A DNA stretch of 64,000 nucleotides from Bettongia penicillata ogilbyi (GCA_023548195.1 JAJHZJ010000579.1:686113-750112); one strand, 5' to 3'. Shown: positions 10,663 through 21,960, counted from the first letter of the stretch. Notes: generated by a model from the letters alone, not told the origin. Numbers and translations are program-made.

Positions 10663-11932
10663 CTTTCATATTTTTCATTAATTATTTGTTTTAAGTTTTC
10701 TACAATTACTTCCATATGTTTTTAATTTTCTCCCTCTTTCTTCCCCCTCCTTCCTCAACACGGTTTGCAATCTTATATGAGTTATACACATACATTTTTA
10801 TTAAATACATTTTCATCTTAGTCTTGTTGCATAGAACAATTTAAAGGAATAGGAAAAACCATGAGAAAAAAAAACAAAACAAAACATAATAAAAGAGATA
10901 ATAGTCTCCTTCACTCTGTCTTCCAACTCCATAGTTCTTTCTCTGGCTGTGGAGGGCAATGTGAATCAAAAGTCCTTTGGAAATGTTTTAGGTCTTTGCA
11001 TTATTGTGAAGGGCTAAGTCTATCAGAAACAGTTCTCACACACTGTGGCTTTTATTATGTATCATGTTCTTCTGGTTCTACTCATTTCACTCAGCATCAA
11101 TCAGTTCATGTAAGTCTTTCCAAGTTTTTCTGAAGTCTGGCTGTTCATCATTTCTTATAGCACAATAGTATTCCATTACATTCATATACCACAACTTATT
11201 CAGTTCAGTTGATGGGCATTCCCTCAGTTTCCAGCTTTGGCCAGCACAAAAAGAGCTGCTATAAATATTTTTGTACATGTGGATCTTTTTCCCACTTTTA
11301 TGATCTCTTTGGAATATAGCCCTAGAAGAGATACTGCTGGGTCAAAGAGTATATATATTTTTGTAGCCCTTTGGACATAGTTCCAAATTGCTCTCCAGAA
11401 TGGTTGGATCAGCTCACAGCTCCACCAACAATGAATTAGTGTTCCAATTCTCCCACACCTTCTCCAACATTTATCATCTTCCTGTTTTGTCATATTAGCC
11501 AATCTCATAGATGTGATGTGGTATCTCAAGTTGTTTTGATTTGCATCTCTCTAATCCATAGTGGTTTATTTCATATGACTATTCATAGCCTTAATTTCTT
11601 CCTCTGAAAACTGCTGTCCATATGCTTTGACCACTTATCAACTGGGGAATGATTTCTGTTCCTATAAATTGGATTCAGTGCTCTATATATTTTAGAAATA
11701 GACCTTTATCACAGACACTAGTTGTAAAGATTTTTTCCCAGTTTTCTGCTTCCCTCCTAATCTTGGCTGTATTGGCTTTGTTTGTGCAAAAACTTTTCAA
11801 TTTAATGTAATCAAAATTATACATTTTGCATTTCAAAGTGTTCCCTATCTCTTGTTTGATCATAAATTCCTCCATTCTCCATAAATCTGACAAATAAGCT
11901 ATTCCTTACTTCCCTAATTTGTTTATAGTTCA
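10663..11932 (-). mobile_element. 5'-truncated L1, minus strand (ORF2 C-terminus plus 3' UTR)
   Basis: Minus-strand translation of 11893-11087 gives the ORF2p C-terminal end in broken frames. Visible pieces are a cysteine-rich CWRRCGRIGTLIHCWWSCE segment, then FDPAVSLLGLYSKEI, then TCTKIFIAALFVLAKAGN and a final MEYYCAIRNDEQ. The 3' UTR follows to 10663. Flanks share aatgctaccctttt (11933-11946) and aatgctacccttt (10654-10666), a target duplication. The catalytic reverse-transcriptase region is missing through 5' truncation. Confidence 0.88.
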
Positions 11933-12013
11933 AATGCTACCCTTTTAGTAGGCTAAAACTACTGTGTAACAATTCTAGAACTTACAATGGAAGAGGATAG
12001 AGCACAAGATTTT

Positions 12014-12240
12014 TTATTTAATTCAAAAGCATCTATTAAATACCTGCTATGTGCAAAGCACTGAGGTCGGTGCTAGGGTGAAAATGCAAAGAGGAAAACG
12101 TAATAGTCCCTGTCCTCAAGGAGCTTACATTCTATTACAGTAGTCAGAAAACATTAATTAAGTGCCTGCTATGTGCCAGGCAGACACTGTGCTAAGGTGT
12201 GGAGACACAAATATGAAAAAAGACAGACTGTCTGAATAGG
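12014..12240 (-). repeat. Two head-to-tail L2 3' ends, minus strand
   Basis: Two successive copies of the reversed L2 terminus occur: 'tattaaatacctgctatgtg' near 12031 and 'attaagtgcctgctatgtgc' near 12158. Each is followed by a caggca or gcactgag and ctaagg-type block. The first continues into the 'gtccctgtcctcaaggagct' UTR block. Confidence 0.6.
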
Positions 12241-12545
12241 GGAAGGCAAAATGCTGGAAAACTTGTTGGGGGATAGCAAAGTCAGTCATTGGACAATAGT
12301 GTTTTGGGGAAGAAATTCATAATTTAAGTGGTAAGATAAAACACTGGGCCTATAGCCTGAGTAGAAGCACTACTGGAAAGAAAATCTAGTATAAAATTTT
12401 GCTTTTGTTTATTTTTTAACTGTACTGAGGTTTTCCCAAGGCCATGAGAAGGAAAGGAGTTGCCCTGAACTCCTGAGTCCCTCACTAAACTAATGCAACC
12501 CACTTGGAAGTCATGAAGGTGGTAGCTTTTGGAAAGTATATCAGG

Positions 12546-12590
12546 GCAGCAAGGTGGCTCAGCGAATAGAGCACCTGACATACTCTCTGG
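12546..12590 (+). repeat. SINE tRNA-like head fragment
   Basis: The 'gggcagcaaggtggctcagc' text followed by gaatagagcacctg is the 5' A-box end of the marsupial SINE. The body is absent. Confidence 0.6.
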
Positions 12591-12799
12591 TGCCATTGCT
12601 TTTGTCCCTTTCTTGCCTGTTTTTGGTATTGAATTTGGAGAAAACCTCTTCATAGCCTTTTTTTCTTCAGAATTATACCAGCATTTAAGTGGGTGGTAAT
12701 CTTCTGGAGGACTATTGGCTAATGTTTGGGCTTTTGTTTGGTTAGATTTTCCACTAAGCTCTGAGACCACTTGGCTCAGGTTTTAAAATGATTTATTGA

Positions 12800-13420
12800 T
12801 GCCGTCTGACTGGAGTTGTGTGTCTGTTCTAATTCTGCTAGACTTAAGTGCTGCTACTCAGACAGAAGGCCATCAGGACAGTGCTGTGAATTGAGCTGGA
12901 AACTGGATTCTGCTGCCAGGCAAGGGTCTGGATCATGTTTTGCCAATAGACATTTGCTTCCAACAAGAGATTGGATGTGTGTGTGTGTGTGCGCGTGTGT
13001 TTTCTTATTTTTTGGCTTCCCATGACATCCCTGAGGACTCTGTTCTTAAGCCTCCATTGTTAGCCATTTTATGTTGCCTGAGAGACAAGTTATTCATAAG
13101 AAGAGGGACTGGCTTTCGCTCTTATGCTGATGAAACCCAGATTTATATTTCACTTAAGCCTGATATTGATTCTGCTGTCTCTGTATCGGAGGCTTGTTTG
13201 TGGGACATAAAACGCTAAAAGCAATGAAATTCCCCCTAGCTGAATGCAAATAAAGTGGAAACTCTGGGTCCCTAGTCATTCACAGATCTTTGAAAATGGC
13301 TCCAGGTTTCAAGGTTCGTGTTGGCTAGGAACAACGATTCTGTAATGTTGGATGGACCCAAGTCCCAAATACTGACATCTTACTGTTTAATCATCACTGG
13401 CTTGTCTAGGCAGATGAATG
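12800..13420 (+). pseudogene. L2-clade LINE reverse-transcriptase relic
   Basis: In the frame starting 12940, the translation around 13020-13260 reads SYADETQIYISLKPD, then AVSVSEACLWDIKR. Past two stops come LNANKV and a LGP end. This is the palm and downstream region of a CR1/L2-type LINE reverse transcriptase. The YADE at 13123-13134 stands where the catalytic YADD box belongs, so the second aspartate is lost. A preceding PEDSVLKPPL segment corresponds to the usual PQGSVLGP motif. A (TG)n run interrupts it at 12976-13000. Later residues (NNDSVMLDGPKSQI, 13324-13377) fit the downstream part. It is a dead, ancient copy. Confidence 0.7.
12976..13000. repeat. (TG)n microsatellite
   Basis: A short TG run with two GC steps, located inside the L2 relic. 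Confidence 0.85.
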
Positions 13421-13644
13421 TCAGATTTTCTAATAGTGTTCAAGTGATCCACAAGGAATGGGTTCACCCATTGGGGAAGATTCATAAGGGATGTGACAAG
13501 AGCCTCATAGGATGGGCAGACATGGATGGTTTGTCATCTGTATTACTATGGGGAATACTTGTATCTCTGAGATCACAGATCCATCTTCACATGAAAAAGG
13601 TGAAAGGAGAGTAGGAAAGGATTGTTTTTTCTTTCTGCCAAAAG

Positions 13645-13895
13645 CTCAGAGTTGGTGCTCTTCAGTCACGTCTAACTTTGCGACCCCATAGATCAAAGTA
13701 CACCACTACTGTCCAGGACGGTTTCTTAGAAAGATTCTGGAGTCTTTTGCTATTTCTTTCTTCAGGAGATTAAGTGACTTGCTCAGGATCACACAGCTAT
13801 TAAGTGTCCACAGCCAGATTTGTACTCGGGTCTTCCTGACTCCAGGCTCAGCACTCTATCCACTGAGCCACCTAGATACCGAAGTATTTATGAGA
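13645..13895 (-). repeat. tRNA-headed marsupial SINE, minus strand
   Basis: Contains 'gtcacgtctaactttgcgac' (reversed tail), 'aagtgacttgctcaggatca', 'actcgggtcttcctgactcc' and 'ctctatccactgagccacct'. The last is the reversed 5' end of the tRNA-like head, so the copy is nearly full length. Confidence 0.85.
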
Positions 13896-15004
13896 ATTAT
13901 ATTCTGTGCAAGAAGGCAATGTAACCAGCCCTCTACATGCAAAACACTTAAACATGCACTAACCAGTGGAGTTGGAAGAGGCAGGGGGAATAAATTTAAA
14001 GATACAGTTTGTACCTTCAAGCTTATAGGCTATGTGTATGTAAAAAAGCACACCTGTGAAGTAATCGCTTTTTCAAAGCAATAATATAAATGAGTTTCCA
14101 ACTGTGTCAATGGATTTCTAAGCAAAAGAAATAGAGAGTTAAATGGAGCAATAGTGTTCTCAACATCCAAAAAGCCATCAAGCTTAAGAATTCCTGCCTT
14201 TTGCAGGTCCTAATATACTTATTAGCCAGATGTACTGGTGGGTAAGTAGTCACATAGGAAACCAAAGAGCCAAGTGGCTTTAAAGAATGTAGATATTTCT
14301 TTGACCTAATTTCTCTTTCCTGTTTTACTAGACTGTAAGATCTCCCTTCTATACACACAAACACACACATGCACAGATTGTCAAATATTGATGCCCTATA
14401 GAAAGTATATTTGTATGTATAATAGGCCCTCCCACATCATACGAGTATGTGTGCAGCTCATTCTATTGGTGGAATTGGTTCATGGGCCTACTAGTTTTGG
14501 CTTGTCTGTGGTCTGTGATTATTGACAAACCACTAAGCAAATCTGAAGGTTTAAGTAGGATTGGAATTAAGTACTGGACCTGGCACAGACTAACAACTTG
14601 TTTTCACTAAAATCTAAATAAATAGTCCCTTTCTTCTGGCTTGACTGGAAGCAACCATGATATTTAGTCCATTTTGAGAATGGGAACAAAATTCAAACAT
14701 TAAAGCATCTCAGATTTGTATCCTGGAAGTAAATTGACTTCAAGGACTCAGTTATAGTATTTAAGAAGATAGTTAAGACTTCTTCTTGTTTAATTGATTT
14801 ATCTCTCAATGCAAAGATCTAATCATTGCTAAGATGCCTATAAACATCTAGGAGAATAGTGTACTCAGAAAGGTAGGAGAGCAAGAGAGGAAATAACATT
14901 TTCTCATGGGAGTTTTTCCACTTGTTTCACATGATGCACTAAAGAAATTTAATGATTAATAAGATAAGAAAGTAATTGACCCATAAATTATTAGAATTGG
15001 AGCA

Positions 15005-15210
15005 GATCTTATAAATACTTTTGTCTGACATCCTCATTTTGCAAGTGAGGAAACCAAGGCCTAAAGTTTGGGCCTTGGATTGATGTTAGTCACCCACCTA
15101 CCAAATTCATTGTGTAGATGTTTGGTTGTCAAAGCACGAGAATTCATAGGACTGTAAGATTTAAAAGTGGAAAAGACTTTAAAAGTCATCTAGTCTCCCT
15201 TTTGTGAATA
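15005..15210 (-). repeat. Two MIR/CORE-like fragments, minus strand
   Basis: 'cctcattttgcaagtgagga' with aaaccaaggcc, and a second 'gtcatctagtctcccttttg' block, are reversed CORE-SINE words. They are poorly conserved. Confidence 0.45.
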
Positions 15211-15837
15211 AAGGTATCTTTGCTTGTGCCCACCTGGGTGATGGAGCGAAGTCATTGTATGCCAGGAAAGTATACAATGCACAGTGATCATCTGAAAAGA
15301 TAAAAAAGGAACGTCAGGTTTGCAAAGACTCTCTCTCCATCTGAATCTTCCCTTTGATCAATCTAGCAGCTATAAACAAGTATCTAAAAACAATCAGTCT
15401 TGTCAATGAAGAAACCACACAGTTGTCAGGGGGACAGGACTGGTTGCTGCCACAGACGAGAAAGGGAAAGAGTATCCATGACCCACCAGTGGCTACCTTA
15501 CCCATTAGGGCAAACTAAAAAACTGATTCTTCCTTCTCTAGCCAGCAGGATTTGGGAGATTTGACATAAGCATGTGAAGGTTTCTTTCAACATCAGGACA
15601 TAAGTTAGTAACAGTAAAATTGCTCTGGTGGGAAGTAGAAAATATAAAGATGGCTGCGATTTTTGAAATACCCATGTCCGCAGTTTACATTTCATTGCAC
15701 ATTTATACCTTAAGCAAAAAAAAAAAAATTGTTGATGAAATGAGACTTTGCAATTAGTGTTTGATAGCTGGAGGCACGATTCCTTAGAGCAGAGACTAGA
15801 AAGACAAGATCTAATTGAGTAATCTACACATTACAAC

Positions 15838-16083
15838 TAGGAGTTCTTAATCTGAGGTCAAAAGATACCTTGGTTCATGGACAGATTTCAGGATGTTTCT
15901 CGATTTGGATGTTTTTAAAAAATTACATTTTTAATTTATATTTTCCTTTAACTGAAATTTAGCATATCCTTTCATTATGAACTACTTAAAGAAACATTAT
16001 TCCGAGAAAGTGTCCACAGACTTCACCAGACTGCCAAAGGATTCCAGTGCATACAAAATGTTTAAGATCTACTGTCCTGGACT
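15838..16083. repeat. hAT-like non-autonomous DNA element with short inverted ends
   Basis: The left end has 'ggagttcttaatctgaggtc'. The right end has 'gtttaagatctactgtcctg', whose reverse complement shares the cttaa core. The interior block 'ccagactgccaaaggattcc' is typical of a known mammalian MITE type. The short derivative at 46804-46857 has the same ends. Confidence 0.4.
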
Positions 16084-16311
16084 GGTGGGGTGAGAGATAC
16101 CTCCCATAAAGGATATAGCCAAGAGGAGACAATTCAGTCCTCCCAAAGTTGGAGAGAGCATGGTCTTTACCTTAGCACACCATCTGGTGTTGGTTAGGGT
16201 GGAGGGGAAGTCAGGATGAGTGATTTACCAGGATAGAATGACAAAGAGTACTTGCCAGACATGATAGCCTGACTTTACAATGAAGAAACTTCTCAGAATC
16301 GCATTTCAAAT

Positions 16312-16793
16312 TGAGAGAAGTTATTATTAACAACCAATAATTTAGGGAGATCCAGAGCTCTCCCCTTCTTCTAAAGTCCTGACTTTAAAAGGTACGGTTT
16401 CTTGAAGGAATTGTTAAAAATGAGATTAGACTAACTTTTTTGTTCAAGACCTCACCCTGGTGGAAGCTGCTCAGGTTTGGAGGGGGCATACATTCTTCGA
16501 ATAGGTAGACCAAGGCTGGGGGTGGTCTGAGGATAGAGATAGTCTGTCCAAAGGTGACATGATGTCATTCTCAGCATCTTATTTTACTATAACCCACCTC
16601 CCGTCATGTTCACTTATCAGTTGGTTGCCACTCCTCTTCCAAAGGAACATAAAAAGCTTGAGCCCTACCATTATGATTCTTTCTGGTCTGAGAAGTCAAA
16701 TAACCATCATTTTATTAATTACATGCTGATCTTATTAATAAAATGATTAATTCATCTAGAAACTATGTCTCTCAAGCCTTTTTAATCATTACA
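16312..16793 (+). mobile_element. Solo LTR, family A copy 1, 4-bp target duplication
   Basis: The element starts TGAGAGAAG and ends ATTACA, and is 482 bases long. It is bracketed by the 4-base repeat aaat at 16308-16311 and 16794-16797. An AATAAA signal at 16737-16742 lies 51 bases before the end, as expected for R/U5 in + orientation. It aligns along its length with the LTR at 27881-30353, sharing for example TTATTAA, AACCAAT and an ATGAGATT stretch. No internal retroviral genes adjoin it. A 4-bp duplication is typical of class I (gamma-like) ERVs. Confidence 0.65.
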
Positions 16794-16873
16794 AAATACA
16801 TAGGATTACAAACGAAACCAATTCTATTAAAATAAAGTGTAATTATTTTCCCATCAAGGTTATGGGGATGCCC

Positions 16874-16960
16874 TACAGGGGTGGGGAAGCTGCAGCCTTG
16901 ATGTCACATGTGGTCCTCTAGATCTTCAAGTGCACCCCTTTTACTGAATCCAAATTTCAC
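16874..16960 (+). repeat. hAT-like foldback element, left half
   Basis: 'caggggtggggaagctgcag' and 'cctctagatcttcaagtgca' match the left arm of the palindromic element at 53513-53705. The right arm is missing. Confidence 0.55.
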
Positions 16961-17150
16961 AGAGAATTTTATTTATAACCCTATGGGATAGGTAAGGCTA
17001 ATATTACCATCCCCACTTTATAGATAAGGAAACTAAGGCTTGAAGATTTAACATCTAAGGCTCTACAACTAATAAATGTTGGAGGTGAAATTTAAACCTT
17101 GTCCTCCTGACTCTGTCCAACATTCATTCTCATATACCACACTATCTTAG
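16960..17150 (-). repeat. MIR, minus strand
   Basis: 'ccctatgggataggtaaggc', 'tttatagataaggaaactaa' and a ctcctgactctgtcc end are the reversed MIR core and head, in order. Confidence 0.65.
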
Positions 17151-17282
17151 TAACAAGCAACATTATTTAAAAAAAATAAAAAGACTGAGTACCACATACC
17201 ATGGTAATGGTAACAGAAATTCTAAATACGAAGTATTTATAGTTATTTTGCCCTTTTTACTTACTTTAAGTGAAATCACTAA

Positions 17283-17405
17283 CACCACTAACAAATGTGT
17301 ATGTGCAGAACACCATGCGAAGTACTGGGGATGCAAGGAAGTATCAGCTATGGTCTCTGGTCACAAGAGGCTTGTACTCAAGTGCTAGAAAATAGGGCAT
17401 GTACA
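17283..17405 (-). repeat. L2 3' end, minus strand
   Basis: 'gcgaagtactggggatgcaa' and tcacaagaggcttgtac are the reversed L2 UTR words. The copy is diverged. Confidence 0.45.
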
Positions 17406-17762
17406 CAGCAAGGTAAATAGCAGTAAAAGATGGGCCTCAAGCTAAACTGACACGATAATATTAAGCTTCTCTTTGTATCCAATTTAAATATTCTCCATTC
17501 TAACTAAAGCTAGTTTTCCAACCTTCTCTTATTTCATTCCCTAGGGATGCCAAAAGTGGTAGGGATGATGAAAGCTATTGTAATAGCTTTAAGAGTTCCT
17601 ATATCATGTCTCTAAACTTGTGGCAATGAGGAGCTGCCGCATGTTTCCCTTTTTCCCACAATATGTCTTCTCAGTTCGGAGTATCGCCAGAGTCTATGTT
17701 CTTTATCGTGCATTTCAAAACCTTTAAGAAGGCAGAGTTCTAAAGAATTGGGGCCCTATTTG

Positions 17763-17960
17763 AGCTGTTGTTCGGTCATTTCAGACCAATGCATTTGGAA
17801 TTTTCTTGGCAGAGATATTTCCTTCTCCAGCTTATTTTACAAATAAGAAAACTGAGGTTTAAATGACTTGTCTAGGTTCACACAACTGGTGAATGTCTGA
17901 AACTGGGTTTGAATTCAGGTCCTCCTGATTTCAGGGCCAGCACTCTACTTACTAAGTACC
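17763..17960 (-). repeat. tRNA-headed marsupial SINE, minus strand
   Basis: Contains 'gttgttcggtcatttcagac' (tail), 'atttccttctccagcttatt', 'atgacttgtctaggttcaca' and 'tttgaattcaggtcctcctg' (reversed B-box region). Confidence 0.8.
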
Positions 17961-18071
17961 TATGCAATGTGTACAACAGTGTCATGAGCATGGTGACTGA
18001 ACAGATGTCATTTGTTGAGAATGGCAGTATGGTATCACTCTGCCATCAGCATATCTGTTTATCAGTTGTGA

Positions 18072-18362
18072 AGGGCAGCTAGGTGGTGCAGTGGATAGAG
18101 TACTAGTGCAGGAGTCAGGAGGATCTGAGTTCAAATCTCACCTCAGACACTTGACACTCACTAGCTGTGTGACCTTGGGCAAGTCACTTAACTCCAATTG
18201 CCTCATCCTGATGAATATCTGGTCACTGGATTCAGATGGTTCTGGAGGAGAAGTGAGGCTGGTGACCTGCACAGCCCTCCCTCACTCAAAACAAAGTCAA
18301 GTGCAAGTCATGTCATTATTTCTCTGATGGCATGGTCTTCTTCGGTAATGAAGGACAAACAC
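18072..18362 (+). repeat. Full-length tRNA-headed marsupial SINE
   Basis: This is the best preserved copy. The tRNA-like A box is in 'gggcagctaggtggtgcagt' and the B box in gagttcaaatctcacc. A 'tgtgaccttgggcaagtcac' core and a 3' tail with 'ttctctgatggcatggtctt' that ends in aaggacaaacac follow. A short open frame across it is incidental. Confidence 0.9.
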
Positions 18363-18663
18363 ACTTATCAGCTGTGTGCCCTTGGGTTTGTCAGTTTCTT
18401 CTTTATATTTCAGTTTATTCAGAGAAAATATGATATTTGTAATAGCCCCTTGGAAGAACTCTTACGAGGAACCCCTGGGATAAGGTGCCCTGCCAGATGG
18501 TCCTTTGTGACTGTGTAGCACTGTCCAAAATACACTGCCATAAATTGCTATGTAAACAAGTTAAAAAGCCAGTTAAACACTTCAAGTAATTAGTTCAGGA
18601 ATTATCCAATTTCTATCTAGAAAAGACTTAAGATGTTTCAAATCCAAACATCTGATTATGTAA

Positions 18664-18910
18664 ATGTCAGTCAATAAAGCATTGATTAAGCACCTACTAC
18701 ATGACAGGCACAGTGCTAAATTCTGGGGATACAAAAATAGCAAAGACAATCTCTACCCTCAAAGGGCTTATGATCTAATAGGATTACATTAATGTGGAAA
18801 CTGAAGCTCAGAGGATACAAGTGATTTACCTAAGGCCACATATTAATGAGAGTCAGATTTTGATATCAAATTCCAGGTCTATGACACCATGATCACTGAG
18901 CTTTCCACTA
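18664..18910 (-). repeat. L2 3' end plus MIR core, minus strand
   Basis: 'gattaagcacctactacatg', 'acaggcacagtgctaaattc' and ctctaccctcaaagggct are reversed L2. From 18790, 'aactgaagctcagaggatac' reads as a reversed MIR-like core. Confidence 0.6.
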
Positions 18911-19904
18911 GTTTCATGTTGTCCTAGGATTCTGTTCAGGAAATTAGTCATCTCATTTCAGATCCTCTTTCCTATCCAATGAGCCAAGAGACTGCCCAAC
19001 CACACCTCTGGCAAAGCTAGACTTGGCATCCTTCTTGCTCCTCTCACATGTTCAGAAGGTACGACAAGCTACCCTTTAAAAAGACATTAGTGAGAATGCC
19101 ACGGGAAAATCTCCTCCAAGGTTGTAGATGAATTGATATGATTTCCTTGATTGTATCTTTTTATTTATGAGGCATAATTTATGAGCATCGGAAAGCAAAC
19201 TGAAATGAGTGATGACTAACGACAACCAGAGTAATAAATCAGGAACACTGAAAGAAGTGGTGATTTTGATCGAATCTATTGAATTAACTGTTGGCCTTAG
19301 ACATTACAGGTATTGGAAAGACCTTTTAATATCTGTTTATCTCCCACATGGGAATACAGTAACTATCTCATTACATGCCTATAGGAAACAAATTATTAAA
19401 TTGTTTGCTTGTCAGCGTGAAACCTGTTTACTCTTCTTATTAATTACTAGCCTGGCTGTTCATATTGGACTTTGGTTTAATTCTGGTCATGAATTTTCAT
19501 CAGAATATATTCACACGGTACTTTAAAAAATGGTGTGGCCTCTTGATAACTTTGATACGAGCATATCTTCAGAATAATTACTGTTTTTCTGAAAAGGGAG
19601 CAGAGCTGCATAGCAAACCAAAAGCAGACCAAAGCAAAGGTTTTAACTTTTAAACACTTTGTATTCCCTAATCCGTGAAATTTAACAGTAAAGATCACAG
19701 CCTCCTAAAGAGTAAGTAAAAGAAGACAGAATGCTAGAATTAGCACAAGCAGCTATTCGTAGTTTGGAGAGTTGGCAGATTCTTTTTTATTAATAAGGAA
19801 ATTTAGTTAATTCAATTTTTTCCTATTATAAATATAGCTATATAGATGTGAGTAAGTCGAGGCCCCAAACTGAGAGTTTTTATATCAAAACAAAGCTATT
19901 AGTG

Positions 19905-20435
19905 GGGGAATTAGGTGGCACAATACATAGAGTGCTGGGTCTGGAGCTGGGAAGCCCTGAGTTCAAATCCAGTCTCAGATATTTACTAGCTGTGTAACCC
20001 TGGGCAAGTCCCTTAACCTCTATTTGCCTCAGTTTCCTCATCTATAAAATGGAAGTAATAATAGCACTTACCTCCCATGGTTGTTGAGAGAATCAAATGA
20101 GATAATAATTGTAAAGTGCTTAGCACAGTGCCGGGCATGCTTTTGCTGCTTAGTCATATCTGACTCTTCATGACCCTGTGGATCATGTCATGCCAATACT
20201 GTCCGTGAGGTTTTCTCGGCAAAGATACTAGAGTGATTTGTCATTTCTTTCTCCAGTGGATTAAGGAAAACAGAGGTTAAGTGACTTGCCCAGGGTCACA
20301 CAACTAGTAAGCATATGAGACTGGATTTGAACTCAGGTCTTCCTGACTCCAGACCCAATGCTTTATCCACTGAGCCACCTAGCTACATAGTAAGTGCTAT
20401 ATGAATGTTAGCTATTATTATTATCATCATTAATT
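19905..20435 (+). repeat. MIR/THER-type SINE, + strand, split by another SINE
   Basis: The left part (19905-20140) runs from a tRNA-like head ('tgagttcaaatccagtctca') through 'ttgcctcagtttcctcatct' to 'gcttagcacagtgccgggca'. The expected continuation 'catagtaagtgctatatgaa' resumes at 20386 after the inserted minus-strand SINE. Confidence 0.85.
20141..20386 (-). repeat. tRNA-headed marsupial SINE inserted in a SINE
   Basis: The reversed signature is complete: tail 'agtcatatctgactcttcat', then 'aagtgacttgcccagggtca', 'tttgaactcaggtcttcctg' and 'atccactgagccacctagct'. It sits inside the + strand element at 19905-20435. Confidence 0.88.
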
Positions 20436-20682
20436 ATTGAAACATAATCACAGGAAGCCAACAACATTTATCTTTTAGACACCATTTTCCCAAGGTCTAT
20501 TTAATATTTCAGTTGAGACAAACAAATTTCTTTGAACTGTCCTCATGGGAACAGCTGGAAGGTCATGAAAATTATCCTGGAGTTTCACTTATCAACCCTA
20601 TAAAAGCTGAGTGGAGCTGACCAATTTTGTCTTGCTTCCTTATAGCTTCCCTATAATAGTTGTGCCTCCCCAGGTCACATCA

Positions 20683-21220
20683 ATAAGCATTTAAGTGCCT
20701 ACTGTGTGTCAGGCATGGTATTAAATTGATGGGGATACAAAGAATAGCAAAAACAGATCCTGAGCTTAAGGATTTCAGAGTCTAATGGGGGAGACAATAG
20801 ATCAACGATTTTGTACAAACAAGATATATACAGGAAAAATCAAAGACAATCACAGAGGGAAGGCACTAGTATTGAGGCAGTAGGAAAGACTTTGTGAAGA
20901 AGATGAGACTTCAGCTGAGGCTTAAAGTAAATCAGGAGACAGAAGCAAAAAAGAAAAAAAATATTCCTGACATTGGAAATAACTAATGAAGATGATGGAG
21001 TCAGTTGATGGAGTGCCATGTGTGAGAAACAGCAAAAAGCCCATGTAGAGAACAGGAATGGGCTACCTTATGAAGGACTTGAAAAACCGAACAGGAATTT
21101 CCATGTGATCCTGGCAATAATAGGCAACCATTGGAATTAGGGGCTGGGCGTAGGGAGAGGTGATCAGACCTGTATTTTAAGAAGATAATTTTGATGGCTG
21201 ACCTCTCCCTTACACAAGGA
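20683..21220 (-). repeat. Long L2 3' region, minus strand
   Basis: It starts with 'aataagcatttaagtgccta' and the ggcatggtatt block. It continues through 'aagactttgtgaagaagatg', 'aatgggctaccttatgaagg' and 'tttccatgtgatcctggcaa', an ordered set of reversed L2 3' UTR words that recurs at 26915, 47350 and 61555. Confidence 0.65.
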
Positions 21221-21526
21221 AATGGACTTTTTAAGTCAAAACAGATTTTGGGTTAAATAAAAAGGGGAAAAAAGTATTGTTCATTAGTAAGGACAGTAGA
21301 CCTTCCATTTCTGAGACCTTCAAGAAGATACCCACCCTGCCAGCCTGTTGTAAACATTCACTTGCCTGAAGGTAGGAAGTGAGAGTAGGAATGCTTTGTG
21401 GCTTACTCCCATTTTTTACATTCTATGATTCTACATTTGAAACAAGTTTAAAATAATTTTTTAAAAAACTTTCAGAGATATGCTGAGGACAGCACATTGT
21501 GCCAGGCATCAAGATTCTGTAACTGA

Positions 21527-21795
21527 AGAGTCAGCAGCTAGGTGGTGTGGTGGCTAGAGGGACAAACCTAGAGTCAGGAAGACTATCTCCCTGAGTTCAA
21601 ATATGGCCTCAGACACTTACCAGTTGTGTGACCCTTGGCAAGGCACTTGACCCTGCTTGGCTCAATTTCCTTATCTGTAAAATGAGCTGAAAAAGGAAAT
21701 AGCAAGTCACTGTAGAATCTTTGCCAAGGAAACTCCAAATAGGGTCCTGATGAGTTGGACATGACTGATAAATGACTGGACAGCAACAGCAATAG
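21527..21795 (+). repeat. Full-length tRNA-headed marsupial SINE
   Basis: It runs from head 'cagcagctaggtggtgtggt' through 'gtgtgacccttggcaaggca' and 'caatttccttatctgtaaaa' to the ACA-rich tail 'aaatgactggacagcaacag'. Confidence 0.88.
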
Positions 21796-21797
21796 AC

Positions 21798-21960
21798 TGA
21801 AGAGTTAGACATGGATATTTACTAGTTATGTGGGCATGGGCAAGTTACTTAACTCCTCGTAGATTTGGTAAAAGATTATAATAATATTGGTACTATCTAA
21901 TACATGGGGTGGTTGTATAAACATGAGTTATAGTTACATGAATAACTAACCAACTTACAT
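21798..21960 (+). repeat. MIR-like fragment, + strand
   Basis: 'gggcaagttacttaactcct' and a following AT-rich body with 'ggggtggttgtataaac' fit a MIR/THER copy directly 3' of the previous SINE. Confidence 0.5.

Noticed and set aside
12324..12770. 148-codon minus-strand open frame
   Set aside because: It runs across a SINE head fragment, has no recognisable domain and no splice or start context. Best seen as chance in repeat-derived DNA.
18080..18200. Possible tRNA gene, from A and B box sequences
   Set aside because: The boxes belong to the tRNA-derived head of a SINE. The copy does not continue into a full cloverleaf, and the same head recurs many times.
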